The notes beneath the pieces were generated by a model. That model was not told where the DNA came from. It worked only from the letters and a program-made list of their open reading frames with translations, and searched no databases. Shown in pieces: positions 50,174 through 62,732 of a stretch of 64,000 nt of DNA. Within the stretch, counting starts at the first letter, position 1; every line of letters begins with the position of its first letter. Both the position numbers and the translations under genes were made by a program. The stretch covers positions 794,682 through 858,681 of the forward strand of contig QANU01076928.1 in NCBI GenBank assembly GCA_003254905.1. Reading direction: 5' to 3'. The DNA is from Nissolia schottii (taxonomy: Eukaryota > Streptophyta > Magnoliopsida > Fabales > Fabaceae).

Positions 50174-53100
50174 TTAACTACTGCCTCTGCTTGATTCTCC
50201 ATTCATACTACCATTTCCAGAATCGGTTTCCATTAATGTGGGACCCATATGTTGGTCAAAATCTGCCGCCAACATGTTAACAGTTTCACTAAACCAATTT
50301 GAATTATTATTATGAGATATTATTTCCTTCCTTGCAGCAACACTTGACATGGAATTATAAGTAGTAATAGTATTTGCATGATGACTTGATGATGGTCCTT
50401 GATCCGTTGAGGCTATGTTTGCATGATGATTATTACCAACAAGTCCATGATTCATGAGTGCCACATTTACATAGCGATTAAGTACTCCTTCACTTGTAAT
50501 TAGGGGCAGATTTGGAACTCGAAGTGTTGGATCATTGAATGCGTTGACCGCATGAAACGCATTGCCTACAACCATTAATGTCAGTTTCACTGCATAAGGG
50601 GTGTTTGGTTGGAGGGTAAAAATGTTATGAATTTGATTCACTAGTATTGATATTGCAACTTGCAAGACATGTAAAAATGTAAAATGGTGTTGTGAGGTCA
50701 CAAAAAATAACAAATTAAAAAAATATATTTATACCACTTTATTAGATTTAAAGTTTGGTGGTTTCTCATGTATTACCTGCTCTAGAGATCTTACTATTTT
50801 TTTTTTTTATTTTTGATAATTTTTAGAATTGAATTCATCGTTATTATTTTATATTTTATATGATCTTAAAAAAAATCGTTAATCTAAAATAATCACTTCG
50901 TAAAAGGTTTAGACTTTTGTGAAGTGTTTGAGCTTATGATACAATTCTCTACAAATATTATATTAAAATAATATTAATTTATCACATTAGTCATATTAGA
51001 TCATAAAATAATGACAAAATTTGATAAATCTAATTTTAAATTATCAAAAATAAAAATAAAATATTAGTAAAAGATAGTATTTACCTCACAAAAAACCATT
51101 TTAAAATTTTGTTTAAAAATTATGTTAGAAGAAAACTATTCTTCACGTAAAAAAAAAAAAGTATTCTTTGAACATTAATTAATAATGGTTTTTTTTTTTT
51201 TGCCAATCAATATTCAAAGGATATTAGAGTGTATTATAAAATGACATAAATAACATTATGAATATCACTACCTGGTGTTGGCGAAGTTGAATATGCAAGG
51301 TGCTGATGAAGACTAGCTGGGTACTCATAACCTTGAGAATGGCCTATGGCAGCTTGATTTAACAAATATGAATGAAAAAATGGAGAGTCCAAGCTTGGGA
51401 AAGGTCGTTGGCTCAGTTGCAATAAGCGATTGTCACATTGTATCATCATCTCGTAGTATTTGTCAAGAACTCCAGTTGGAAACTCAAGGTAGTGCCTCCT
51501 GTACAATACAAGTTAGACTTCTGATTAGTGGTGTATATTGGGCGAATCAATTCGCCCAACTCGATGCTTTGTTAGTTGGGTGGTTGGTTATTGAATTTTA
51601 AAATGAAATTGACTCGCTTACTTGAATAAGACTTTTTTTTTCTCTTCTTAATACTACTTAACTCAGTCTAATACCCCATCCTTAACCCAAAAAAAATAAA
51701 AGAAGTTCTACCTAAATCAACTAAAAAAAGCCAAAACCTCTAAAAAAAAGTGACATCAGGTAAATTAACTTGTCCAACTCCCTCGACTTGAAGCCGATCG
51801 GATCTTGGATGAAAACTTGCTTGATTCGATGTTTCATCAATTAGGTAACGAGTTACTGAATTCTGAAATGGAATCGACTCACCTACCCGAAGAAGTCCTT
51901 TCTCTTTTTACCTAATGTTACCCAATTTAGTCTAATGTCCTCATCCCTAACTAAAAAAATGATGAAACTCTATTTAAATCAGCCTAAAAAATAAACCAAA
52001 ATCGTTTACACAAAAAGTGGAAAGAAACTCTTAACCAAAAAAAAAAACCCCTAAAACCTCAAAATAATGGGAAAAAATTATTTAAAAAAAAAAAACTTTG
52101 ATCACTCGTCAACTCTCTTGAGTCATTCAACAACCTAACGAATTGACTCGAGGTAGATCACCTTATTCAAAATCATACAACTCAACTCGTCCAATCCAAT
52201 TTTGTGAGTTCTCTCAAAAAATTAAATTAAATTGCTCCACGTACACCATTACTTCTAATTAATAATAATAATAATATAAAAAAGAAACAATCCAATTGCA
52301 CACCTATATCTCATAGCATGACCTCCAGTGAAGTCATCTGATAACTCCCACGCAGTATACCTTCGTGGCGTTGAGATTGAATCAATCTCCTCTCTAAAGA
52401 GCCTTGGTTCCTTTTCTAACTGATGAAAGAGAAAGAAAAAAAAACCATAAATATCGATGTCATGCACTTGTTCTAATTAATTAAGAGGAAACACCATGAA
52501 ATTAATTAATTTAGAATAAGGAAAAAGAAAATGCACCTCAATTTCAAGAATTCCGGGCATGTTTCTTTTGATAATTGCACGCATGGCCAAAATGTTGTCC
52601 CATGGTACTTCAACTTTGTGCTTGACCATAGTATTTCTATCTAATATCTCCCAAGAAAGTCTTCGCTTTCCATAGTAACACCTGGCCACCAAGTCTGATC
52701 CATTTGTAGCTGCCACCTGCATGTAATTAATAAATCATACAATTTAATTCTAGAAATAAAAGCTTATTAAGAGTTCAATAATATTTTTAAAATTTTTTTA
52801 TATTAAAATATTTAAGTTCTTATTAAATTATTAATAAGTATGTATAGGATACTTGTTAACAAAATCCTAATTTTTATAAACATAAATGTTTCAATATCTT
52901 ATAAGCCTCACGTACAATATTGAGAGATAATTGGATAAATATAATTTTTATAAATGGTAAATATTGCATAATAACTAAACTCGAACAATTTTGATTTTCA
53001 CCACCTAATCTCTCTTCGAGATTTGAAAATCACCAAAGAGGATATATCTCTTTAATTTAATAATTTGTCACCTAACTCTTGATTAAATGCTTAAGAAATA

Positions 53101-53570
53101 ATTATTTACTAACTGTGTTAGACATAATAATATTCAATCAAAATATATATATATATATATATGAATGACTAGGAATGGAAACTTTTAGCTTTTTTTCTTT
53201 TTATTTCGTACATTGAATTCTCCGATGGCTAGAAAATCAGCAGAAAACTCTGCAGCCGGGAACTTCTTGGGTCCCTCTTTTGCTTCTCTGCCATTCAATC
53301 TGTTCTCAATGGTGTTGGCTAAAGATTTTGTAATTTGGAGTCTCAATCCGAGCGGTGGCGTAGAATTATTCAAAACATGTCCCTGCATAACATTTTCAAA
53401 ATAAAAAAGGAAAAATAAAATAAGTTCATATGCATATTATACAAAAATAAATAAATAATTAGCAATGAACAAAATGAGATTTGATCAATTTCTCCTACAT
53501 TTTGTGAATATGAATAGTGTGAAGTATGTTGTTGTTGAGTGGCTTCATTAGAACCTGCCTCCTCTTCCAT
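50174..53570 (-). CDS. ASG1/At4g30780-like protein, gene B, 6 exons
   Basis: Exons in transcript order: 53570-53499, 53382-53212, 52716-52537, 52419-52304, 51498-51272, 50565-50174; 385 aa, all in phase. Same family core as gene A: CYYGKRRLSWEILDRN..VEVPWDNILAM, then LFREEIDSIS..LSDDFTGGHAM and RRHYLEFPTGVLDKYYEMMIQ..QLSQRPFPSLDSPFF. The single last exon (GNAFHAVNAFNDPTL..NMLAADFDQHMGPTLMET) corresponds to the several 3' exons of gene A, so this six-exon form is probably nearer the ancestral state. A predicted 57-residue exon 2 holds the less conserved KFPAAEFSADFLAIGEF segment. Function unknown; the Arabidopsis relative ASG1 was named from a seed-germination mutant. Intron 4 contains a tandem ~290-bp duplication and intron 5 a copy of the repeat at 46.87 kb. 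Confidence 0.85.
50813..51110. repeat. ~300-bp foldback-like repeat, copy 2, in intron 5 of gene B
   Basis: Homologous to 46870-47201. The arms TTATTTTTGATAATTTTTAG near the left end and TTATTTTTGATAATTTAAAA (reverse complement of the right end) are inverted relative to each other, as expected for a foldback element. Confidence 0.6.
51535..52010. repeat. Tandem ~290-bp-period duplication in intron 4 of gene B
   Basis: Copy 1 near 51535-51735 and copy 2 near 51825-52010 share GAT(G)CTTTGTTAGTTGGGT-like, CTCA(G)TCTAAT and CCTTAACCC/CCCTAACT words in the same order. Diverged; noncoding. Confidence 0.6.
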
Positions 53571-55688
53571 GGGTTTCTCTCTGTTGTTATAAAAGATAAT
53601 TGGATTTGTGATTATTTGTGTTGAATATTAACTTATATATATACGGATGGACCCCACACAATAAGACTTGAATACCAGATACTAGCAACAGAAAATCTAA
53701 TTCCAAATCTTAAGTAACTAACCTAATCGAGCTACACATGCACTGAAGATAATGATTGATAAATTGATTATATTAATTAATTAGCATCATTTACAACCAT
53801 CTCATTTCCATTTTTCAAGCATATAGCTATATATATTCGTTAATGTGACACGATTGAATGGTTATATTAACTCTTTATATTAATAATGCATGAAAATTAA
53901 ACCCATATTTTGATTAGCAACAAAATGAAGACATATATTGATTTCAAGACGGTATAAATAAGTTAGGGTTACTTCCTACGTTTTTTCTCTTAACAATTAA
54001 ATTATATAATCTTTTATGATTAAAATATTGGTTTTCTATTCAATCATTAAAATATTGTTTGCTTACGTAAAATGTTGAAGAAAAATATGGTACAGTAAAT
54101 GCAGGTCATTAAATTTTGAATTACTACAACCGGAAAAAACTGCTGAGAACCCGGGTTTGAATTTGCAGTCAAACAACCATGTAACGGTTACCCAAATAAA
54201 TAAATAAATAAAAATAAACATTACATAATAAAGAAATAAACTTTATTATTGAATATTGTCTGTATTTTATGTCCATATAAATTTAATATTGTTACAAAAC
54301 AGAAAAATTAATATTATTATTAAATATTTTTGTGTAACTGTGCACATGCATATTTAATATTGTTCATTTTTTGAATTTGATAATATTTATTTCTCTCTTT
54401 TATAATATTTATTTATCTATTTTATAATGTTTATTTTTTTAGGTGACTATTTTTAAAGTGCATAAATAATATTTTTTGGTTGAATTTGAGTTTCCTACTT
54501 TTGAAATTATAATAATTTACATAGTTTTTTTTTACTAATTCTCAATATTTCTTATTTATTCACAAGTATGAATGATAATGGTAGATAGGACAATTGGTAA
54601 CTAATCGTTGCAAAGAGACATGCCTTATAAATTAAGCATAAAACTAATTCCATATCATAAATTAATAATTATATATAAAATCAATTTTTATATATGATAT
54701 CATGCACAAGCACAAAAGTTAGTAACGTGACACGCACATGAATTTGGCACCTGTAGCATATCATTACTTTTTCTTGTTTTTTTTTCAAAGGGACTAAATT
54801 GATATTAATTTATATCGTAGTTAAATTAAATAAAATTAATAAAAATTAATCCAATTATAAAACAAATAAAGATAAATGTCAAAAAGATGTATTTTTCCCA
54901 CTTATAAAAAATGTATTTTTTCCCTTATATTTTTATACCATCGGAAATGTATCAAGTGAAGTGAAGACAATTATCAATTCAAATTCATACAATTCTAAAT
55001 GTTACATCTCTAATCTCTCACATATAGTACTCCATAATTTGAATAAATCAAATAGATTCTTTTGAGAACACTAGTTAATTTTATGAGTTATCAATACTTT
55101 GTTATATTCCCGTGCTTCCGTTCTCCAATAAGGTCTTTTTTTTAATTAGATTATTGCCTTTGAAGTATAAAATCATTAGACTATGATATTTTTGAGTTGT
55201 TTAAAAAACGTGAGATTTATTTGAATTTGGGGGGTGGGGGAAATCCCGATTTTTGTTTAATTTACAATTGTTGAAAAAAAAGTACTGATTTCACAATTTC
55301 TTTTAATATGACTATTTTTACACTAATTTCAAGTTTTATTTTTTTTTAAATCAAAACTTTTTTAGTACTGATTTTTAAAAGAATCTCACAATCTTGTAAT
55401 TTTTTTTCTCGAACACCACAATTTAGTAAATGTGAAAAATAAATCTCAAACATATGTCATTGAGCTGAAAAAACATACACGTTTTTCTCGTCAACCACAC
55501 AATCAATATGTCAGTTGGTTAAATTACACAGTCACAATGTCCATCATCTCTCATAAACTTGAACTTTGTGACACCATTTTCTACTCCTCAAATCAAACCC
55601 ATGCCCCAAACCTCTTCTATTTAAACACTTAATCACATTCACAAGGCTAAAACAAAACCAATTAAACGCCAAGTTTTTTTTAAAAACA
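53571..55688. other. Upstream region of gene B and intergenic DNA
   Basis: Promoter and leader of gene B at the left, then AT-rich DNA. A TATA-like TATTTAAA at 55619-55626 may serve the small gene starting at 55689. No other gene seen. Confidence 0.45.
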
Positions 55689-55940
55689 ATGGCCACCACA
55701 CGAAGATGGACAACGACATACTTAGGAATATTGTATTTGCTCATTCTTCTTAGCATCATGGCATCACCTTCAGCTGCTAGGCATAATCCAGGTATTGGCA
55801 CAGTTAAGGTGAGTGCTACCTCAATTCCCACTAATTGGTTTGCAATGGGCCCTATATATGGTTTGTACACGTGTGAATTGCCCCACACCAAGTGGGCTAT
55901 GTGGGCTCATACACATCAACTTGAAAGCCCAATCCAGTAG
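55689..55940 (+). CDS. Possible small secreted peptide (83 aa)
   Basis: Starts with a few basic residues (MATTRRW), then a hydrophobic core (YLGILYLLILLSIMA) and a small-residue cleavage region (SPSAA), a textbook signal peptide, followed by about 50 mature residues ARHNPGIGTVK..LYTCELPHTKWAMWAHTH. A TATA-like element lies about 65 nt upstream. I do not recognise the family: the mature part has one Cys, no paired-cysteine pattern, and no CLE, CEP or RGF-type C-terminal motif. A good donor (AAG|GTGAGT) occurs right after GIGTVK, so the true transcript may be spliced and the C-terminus different. Could also be a chance frame. Confidence 0.4.
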   Translation: MATTRRWTTTYLGILYLLILLSIMASPSAARHNPGIGTVKVSATSIPTNWFAMGPIYGLYTCELPHTKWAMWAHTHQLESPIQ

Positions 55941-56733
55941 CATCACCCATGGAGAAGCCCAACATAAAGAGCACATGGATATGGCCCCACCTGATTTAGT
56001 ACATTGAATTAAGGGGTTTATAAAGTTCTTAGCATATTAAATAGAAACTAATTAAGCATGGAGCTTGGAACTTTACTTGATTTGGCCATATGTGGTAACA
56101 GCATGCACCTAACCTTGATACATATTATTGTACAATAATTGGTGAATAATACACAAAGCAACTAGTTTTTATCAATATTGTTTATAATAGATGAATAGTG
56201 TACCTTGATATATATTATCCAATATAACCGCTTAACGCTCCTTTCGGTTCAAAATAGCTGTTTATTTTTCGTTGATTTAGATTTCTAGAGTATCTGTTCA
56301 ACTTCATTTCAAGGTAATATTATTTTTTATAATAACGCCTTTAATTTAATTGTAGTTAATAAATCCATTAGGTGAATATTCGGTTGTTTTAAATAAGGGT
56401 AGTTCTATTCATTTTTTTTACTACTTTCGATAACATTCTTTAATTTTCACATTTATCCAAAAGTGAACTATTATATTAAAATAGATGTAATATTTAATAT
56501 TATACTTTATCTGCTCCATTTTAACGGTCCATTTTCTACTTTTAAAGTTTTAAAATATTTATCTATTTACAATATTTAGATGTAATTTTTTTTTCATTTA
56601 TACCTCTAATTGTGATGAAACATTTATTAGGATAATAAAAATAAAAAGAGTAATACTTATATTAAAAATAGAAATTTATTTTTTTATACAGAGATAATTT
56701 TATTTATATAGATTATTTTATAAATTTATCAAG

Positions 56734-56768
<35 letters not shown>

Positions 56769-57090
56769 GTATTTAGTTTTAGACATTTAAAAGGGCTGGA
56801 CCGATTACAAACAACTATCCGTATTAGACAGATTCTAATCATTCTGCTGAAACAGCCCATTATTTTTTCATTTTGGTTTTTGCAACTTGAGCAACATATA
56901 AGAAGGGGTATTAGTAACATACATTTCTACCTAGTAGCTTCAGTCTCTAGATTTTATTACATGTAGATACAATAGTTTAGACATGAAACCTTGAACTCAA
57001 TGTACAGAAGATTTGAGTTATCATCAAACCAAATTTCAACTTGTTCATATTTTCTGCTCTGCTCAGTGATCATTGATCAGATGTTGAAGT
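55941..57090. other. Intergenic, 3' side of the YGL/LRDR gene
   Basis: AT-rich, with TA microsatellite sequence near 56732-56768. No gene seen. Confidence 0.5.
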
Positions 57091-59228
57091 TTATTCTCCC
57101 TTGACCTCAGTAGGATCTGCCCAATTCGCCGCGCTTCCCCTGCGAGGAATGCTGGCAACCTTTGTGTACAAATCCACCTGAAAATACACGCCTAACACGT
57201 TTCCATCGTCGTCTTCGTGCGCTATTGCTCGAACCTTGTGCAGGGGATGATCAAAGCTTGTCAATCCACTTCCACTGATGAAAATGCACCCTGCATTTCC
57301 AGTTGATGAATACAAATCATTCTGCTTAATTGGGAACATTAAGGGATGCATGCATAAAGACTCATCTTCACACAAGTTCAAGTTAAAACTTGATTTGAGG
57401 AAAATAGTAATGTTATTTGTACTAGTTTTAGTTTTGTGGCGTCTTTGAAGGGACACCTGAGTTGTCACTTAAATATTACCTGAGAGTTTCTCTCAATTAG
57501 TATTTAGTGTATTTTTATTAAATATGTTCAATAAAGTGATACAAATAACATTATTCACTCAAAAAGTTCAAAGCACTAATAATTTAGAAGTAAACATTTA
57601 AATTCGTCTTTAAGGTTCGTAGGATCAGTTAAGTTAGTCTTCAAGCTATGAAAATTATCAAATTCGTCATTGAAGTTGCCAAAATTTGATCAAATTAGTC
57701 TTTCAACATTAATCATGTTAGCCTCTCTCAAACACTAGTTTGCATAAGATACCCTTTTTTAGCTTCTAGAATCTATTTCTTAGTTCAAGATCCCTCTTAT
57801 CTTACAAACAAGAATCAAAGAATTAGTAGATCTATTCCGCCCAAAATCAGAATCGGCTAGGGTTAAGAACTTAGAAACGATTTTGAAGGTTTACATGGTA
57901 ACTTAGAGAAGGAAAACTAAGTAAAGCAGAACTAACCAGGAGGAAATTGTGCACAAGCTTTTCCACAGCCCTCTCTAATGATTTTAAGTTCATCAGAGCA
58001 AACCAAGGAACCATCCTTTGCCAATCCCCATTGGAACACCACACTTCCATCACGATCCTAACATCATTAGAAGCAGCCAAGTCAGAACCAACAACATATG
58101 ACAAAATATCAAAGTAGCCCCACAGGCTTTTTCAACAATTAAGCCTCCAAGCAAGAAAGGTTTAGGAAGCCAGCATCTTGGTAACATCTTCGAAGGGACA
58201 GCTTAAGATGTGAGCGTCCCAACTTTTCTCTCTGCCCTATTAAAAATGTTCCCAAAAGTAATACAAATAACATTTACCGATACTCCTAGCTAAGAATTAA
58301 ATCCAAAACAAGATTTTGTGCCCTTTTGTTATTTTCTAGTTCATAACTCACCCTGGCTACAAAAAGTGTGTCTGTCCTGGCATCAAAGACAAAGAATGCG
58401 AATTTTCCATCGAGATCTTTAACAACTTGGTCGGGCGGGTATGGCGCTCGATCTCTTAAGACCTTATAGGCTTCAACCACAATCATGGCTTCTGTTGCTT
58501 GTCTTAGGAGGCCATAGTGATGTCTAAGCTCAGCGATGTTTGCCAGAGATCCCACAAATATGCAAAAGATATCATCCAGAACAACTATAGACCTGACACG
58601 TTCATAACAAAGAGGGATGAGCCAACTAATTAAGAAAAACTGAGAAATAGTCGTAACAACATTGAAATTTATTTTCATATTTCGAAAACCGGTGACCTAT
58701 ACCCCTTAATCATTTTGGAAGTGAAAATTTTTCACTTGATTCCAAAATTGATTCTTATCCTAGACAAACTTGAATTCTCAGCCAAGGTTGCATTTACTTA
58801 TTTGATTTTATAAGAATAAAAAATCATTTTCACCCATAAAGTTAGCCGTCTCTATTAATTTCATTCCCAAATTTTTAAAATCATTATAATTGTTCCCGAA
58901 ATTGTTAAATGTTCATCAAGTCAGTCTATGGAGACTTAACCGCAAGGACGAATTTGATGAATATTTGACATCTTCAAGAACAATTTTAAAGAACTTAAAA
59001 GTTTGCGGATAAAATTGATGAAAACTAACAGGGACAAAAACGATGGATTACCCGATCATATAAACATACATGGTAGCAAAATTTTAACTGAATACCATGA
59101 TTTCGAGTGTGATTTCTGAAGAAACTAATGATGAGAAAGCAAAACTCAGAACTTTAAATTAACTTCTGCACTGCAATTTACATTTTTTCTTATACAAATC
59201 AACTCATTTCACACCTGGTGTAAAAGCA

Positions 59229-59259
<31 letters not shown>

Positions 59260-59463
59260 ATACCTGGGGTGTATTGGATTTTCGTTTTCATGGGACAAAG
59301 CCATGAAATTCCCATGTGGGAGGTTGTAAACGGTAGAATCAGGGCAAAAAGATTGAAACTTTGCCACAATTTCTTGAGGGGTCATTGAATCGTTGGACTC
59401 AATTGCAGGGAGCCTCAGCTCCTCTGGTGGTTTTGCAATGGCTTTTGCAAACACTGCCAACAT
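57091..59463 (-). CDS. Aluminium-induced/TSJT1-like protein with YGL and LRDR motifs (DUF3700)
   Basis: Exons in transcript order: 59463-59264, 58592-58352, 58057-57937, 57290-57091; in phase, 253 aa, usual for the family. The N-terminus MLAVFAKAIAKPPEEL is typical. YGL is at about residues 93-95 and LRDR at 112-115, and the later GKFAFFVFD segment, the GCGKACAQFPPGC region and the C-terminal VYFQVDLYTKVASIPRRGSA are characteristic. The fold resembles class II glutamine amidotransferases, but residue 2 is Leu, not the catalytic Cys, so amidotransferase activity is unlikely. Members respond to aluminium, auxin, dormancy and stress; molecular role unclear. Intron 1 contains an AT microsatellite just after the donor (about 59232-59260). 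Confidence 0.9.
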
Positions 59464-60073
59464 TTTCTCTTTCTCCCTCTCTTGTTGATGAGTTTCAATT
59501 CAATGGTGATGTGGCCAAAGCTGGTTATGGACTTGTATAGGAGATACAGTGTTAATGAGGCTTGGTTTTTGTGGGATGGTACCATTCAAAGATTCATAAT
59601 TTAGCATATATACAAAAGTACAAAGAGACAAATAGTCAAATAGTCAAATAGGATGGTGATAGAAAGTATCGGAGAAATGTTATTTTTCACACTGTGTATA
59701 TATTTTTACGGGCAACATTACGTGTATTTTAAACACGAACTAAGAAGTGCGAACATTTCGTGAAATTATCATGGTCTTGTGTTTAATATATAAAAATACT
59801 CATCCGACATATATGTCTCAAAATATTTTAAAGTGTCTAAATAAAAAATTCATAGTTGGCTGTCCAAGTGTGTCTATGCTGTATCTAATAGTTTTTGAGT
59901 TGTGTCTAAATTGTATAAACAAATATTTTAAATATTAAATAATTTACAATAATATTAATTTAGATAAGTATTGATATATGAAACTATTTAGAATCCACCA
60001 TATATTATAAATGGCGTTTAGAAAGTATTAAAAATTAATAAGTTGACATAACAATTAATACTAAAATATTATT

Positions 60074-60111
<38 letters not shown>

Positions 60112-61454
60112 GTTCGTGTCTTATATATTTTGAAGTTTGTGTGTCCTATGCCGTGTTCTTTATTGTGTCTGTATTAGTGTTCAAGCTTCTTAGAACACAA
60201 GTAACAAGTAATGCTAATGACGATCATTTGATACAATATTGAGACAATTTCACTTATGAAAAATTCATAATTACTCTTTAAGCAAGATAAAATTATTGCT
60301 TTCATTCATTTAATATTTGAAACTTTAATAAATGTTGAGCAACTAAATTTTTTTTCTCACTTATAAAGATGTGAGACATAGTGTGGGTCTCATTATAATA
60401 AATCTCGAAAGTGATTTTGTTGTAAAATTATTTTAAATAGTTATAGATTTTTCATTCCTCTTTAAAACTTTTAGCTTAAGAGTGTTTCTCTAAATTAACA
60501 TTTCAATGCCACTGAAATATTCCCTATCTTCAAGAGTACTGTGTGCATGTGTGGCAGCCTGTGAGTATGGATTCAGATTTGTGGGGATAATACGTGTGGT
60601 AATAGGTAACCAAACCTAGCTACGAAGCTACATGCAAAGGTGGGGCCAAATTAGTCACGGATTTCTACCGCCACTAGTTTGTTTCAGACTTTGCAGCCTT
60701 AGTCCAATTGAATTGCTGTCCGAAATTGAATTTGTATTACTATTACTTAACTATATATAAAGTTGTTATTATTTTTATCTTAATTATGTTTTTAACACTA
60801 TAATTTATATAGTCTTGGAGATTTGGTTTGAGTTTGGAGGGAGGAAAAAGGGGTAAGAGAAGTTTATTTTTCATGTGATATCGTTTCGAAATGAAAGGGA
60901 AATGATTTAGATAAATACCATTCATATGAGTGACACCAACTTTTCATTCTCTTCTTATAACAAAAAGGAAGAGAAAATAAGGAAGAAAAGTGATTTTATA
61001 AACCTTATTATTTTGTCACTACTTTATTACGATATATCTAGAAGAAGAAAAAAACGTAGGCTTATCCATAAGCACTGACCGAACATGTCCCTCCATAAGC
61101 AAGTGTACACTATTTATAAGTAATATTAAACTATTATAAATCTTTATGTAACTGATAGTGTTCTAGCTATTTCTTCTTCCGACGTCTTTTTCTCCAACTC
61201 ACATAAGCAAAATTGATGTACCACAAAGAAAAAAGAAAAAAATTCTTTGAAATTGTTGTACATGGAGTTAATGGCCCTACCACTAAAAGGTAATAATGCA
61301 AATGAAACTACGAAAGAAAAAGAAAATGGCATCCTATAGAACTTTCCAGCCATTTGTAGAAATTGTGGTTCGCATTCAATTTTCCAAAAGCTTTCTTGGA
61401 TTAACAGTGTGTCAAATTTTCAATATCATCGTTTGGACACTTCAACAGACATTA
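59464..61454. other. Upstream region of the YGL/LRDR gene, intergenic
   Basis: Promoter and leader of the minus-strand gene at the left, then AT-rich DNA with a TA microsatellite at about 60079-60106. No gene seen; the 69-aa frame at 61144-61353 shows nothing recognisable. Confidence 0.5.
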
Positions 61455-62165
61455 GATTAGATAATTGAGAATGAGTTACTAGCTAATTACTCTCATGACC
61501 CTATATAAAATTCACATTACTTGTATTATAAAACTCTCATTATTTAGTAAAATTTTTAATTTTTTTTTTAAGTCTCTCTATCATTTTACCTTTTTGATTC
61601 TGTGCCATGAATTTCAACGTAATATCATATCAGAGTCTATGACTTCCAAGAACTCTTTTTCTTACATTTTCTTGTGGAAGATTTACGATAAATTGATTCA
61701 CTATATTTGATTTTTTGTTTGATCTCTGTTTTGGATTAATTATTCAAGCTCTAAAGTATTAATTGTTACTACTCCACATGCACTGTTGGAGCCTCAGTTT
61801 TGGGTACTCCTGTTTACCGTTCAGATTTCAGTGTATTTTTACTTTTCTCAATTTTCGTTATATTTATACTTTCATTCAAAATTAGAGATGCTAAATCATG
61901 CAAACTCCCACTTGCAGGGAGCTATTAGAGATAAAATTGCATTAGATAGATAGTTGATAATTAGTTAGTAGCTAGTCACTCTCATGAATCTGCATAAAAC
62001 CCATATCACTTTTATTACAAAACTCTTAATCATTTAATAAAATTTTCAATTCAATTTTCTCTGTAAGATTGTGTTAGATAGATAACTAAAAGTTAGTTAC
62101 TATCCAAAACTTGTATTACAAGTCTCATTATTCAGTAAAATTTCCTATTCAGTTTTCTCTTCATT
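61455..62165 (+). mobile_element. Degenerate copia/TRIM-like retroelement remnants
   Basis: Three diverged direct repeats (about 61455-61575, 61951-62065 and 62083-62165) share AGTTACTAGCTA/AGTTAGTAGCTA, CTCTCATGA and CTCATTATTTAGTAAAATTT-type words. Downstream of the first is TATCATATCAGAGTC (from about 61623), resembling the TGGTATCAGAGCC primer-binding site beside copia LTR ends. No coding domain. Probably nested, decayed LTR fragments; boundaries uncertain. Confidence 0.4.
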
Positions 62166-62732
62166 GTCTCAAACTTTTTACCCTTTTGGGCTCTCCGCTA
62201 GAAATTTCTCTCTCAGCCTCAACTCAACTTTGTGTGTTGGGCAATCCACCAGCCTAGCCTAGTAGCTAGTCTCTTATTTTTTCCTTTCCGTTTACCCCAA
62301 AAAAGTGTATATCTACTTGCAATATTACACACAGACAAATGGAAAATATGAATGATTATTTCGGTTGCTTCCATATATATTCCCCTATCTTGGAAATAAT
62401 ATGCATGCTCTTTTCATGCAATGGTATGCGAGAACAGAAACTTTAGAACCTGCGATCTAAGCATAAATTTCAAGGAAGGTACAGAGGAAATGTTTCATTG
62501 TTCAAACATCCTTACAACAATAAGGAAAGATACAACTAGTTTATGAGAACACGTATTGCTATAGCTAACTCCAGCTCTTATTCATGCCCCCCAAGGCAAA
62601 ATAGCATCTAAATGGGAATCCGATTTACAGCATGAATTAGAATCATGATAAACAGTCAGAACTCTTTAAACAAAAAGAAATTGACACGAGTTCAGAATAT
62701 AAGTTGTGGCGATTACCTAACTTCGAACCAAA
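62166..62732. other. 3' flank of allantoinase
   Basis: Likely the 3' UTR of the minus-strand allantoinase gene plus short intergenic DNA. Confidence 0.5.

Noticed and set aside
55544..55891. 115-aa minus-strand frame opposite the small secreted peptide
   Set aside because: No domain, no promoter context; the plus-strand frame has a proper signal peptide.
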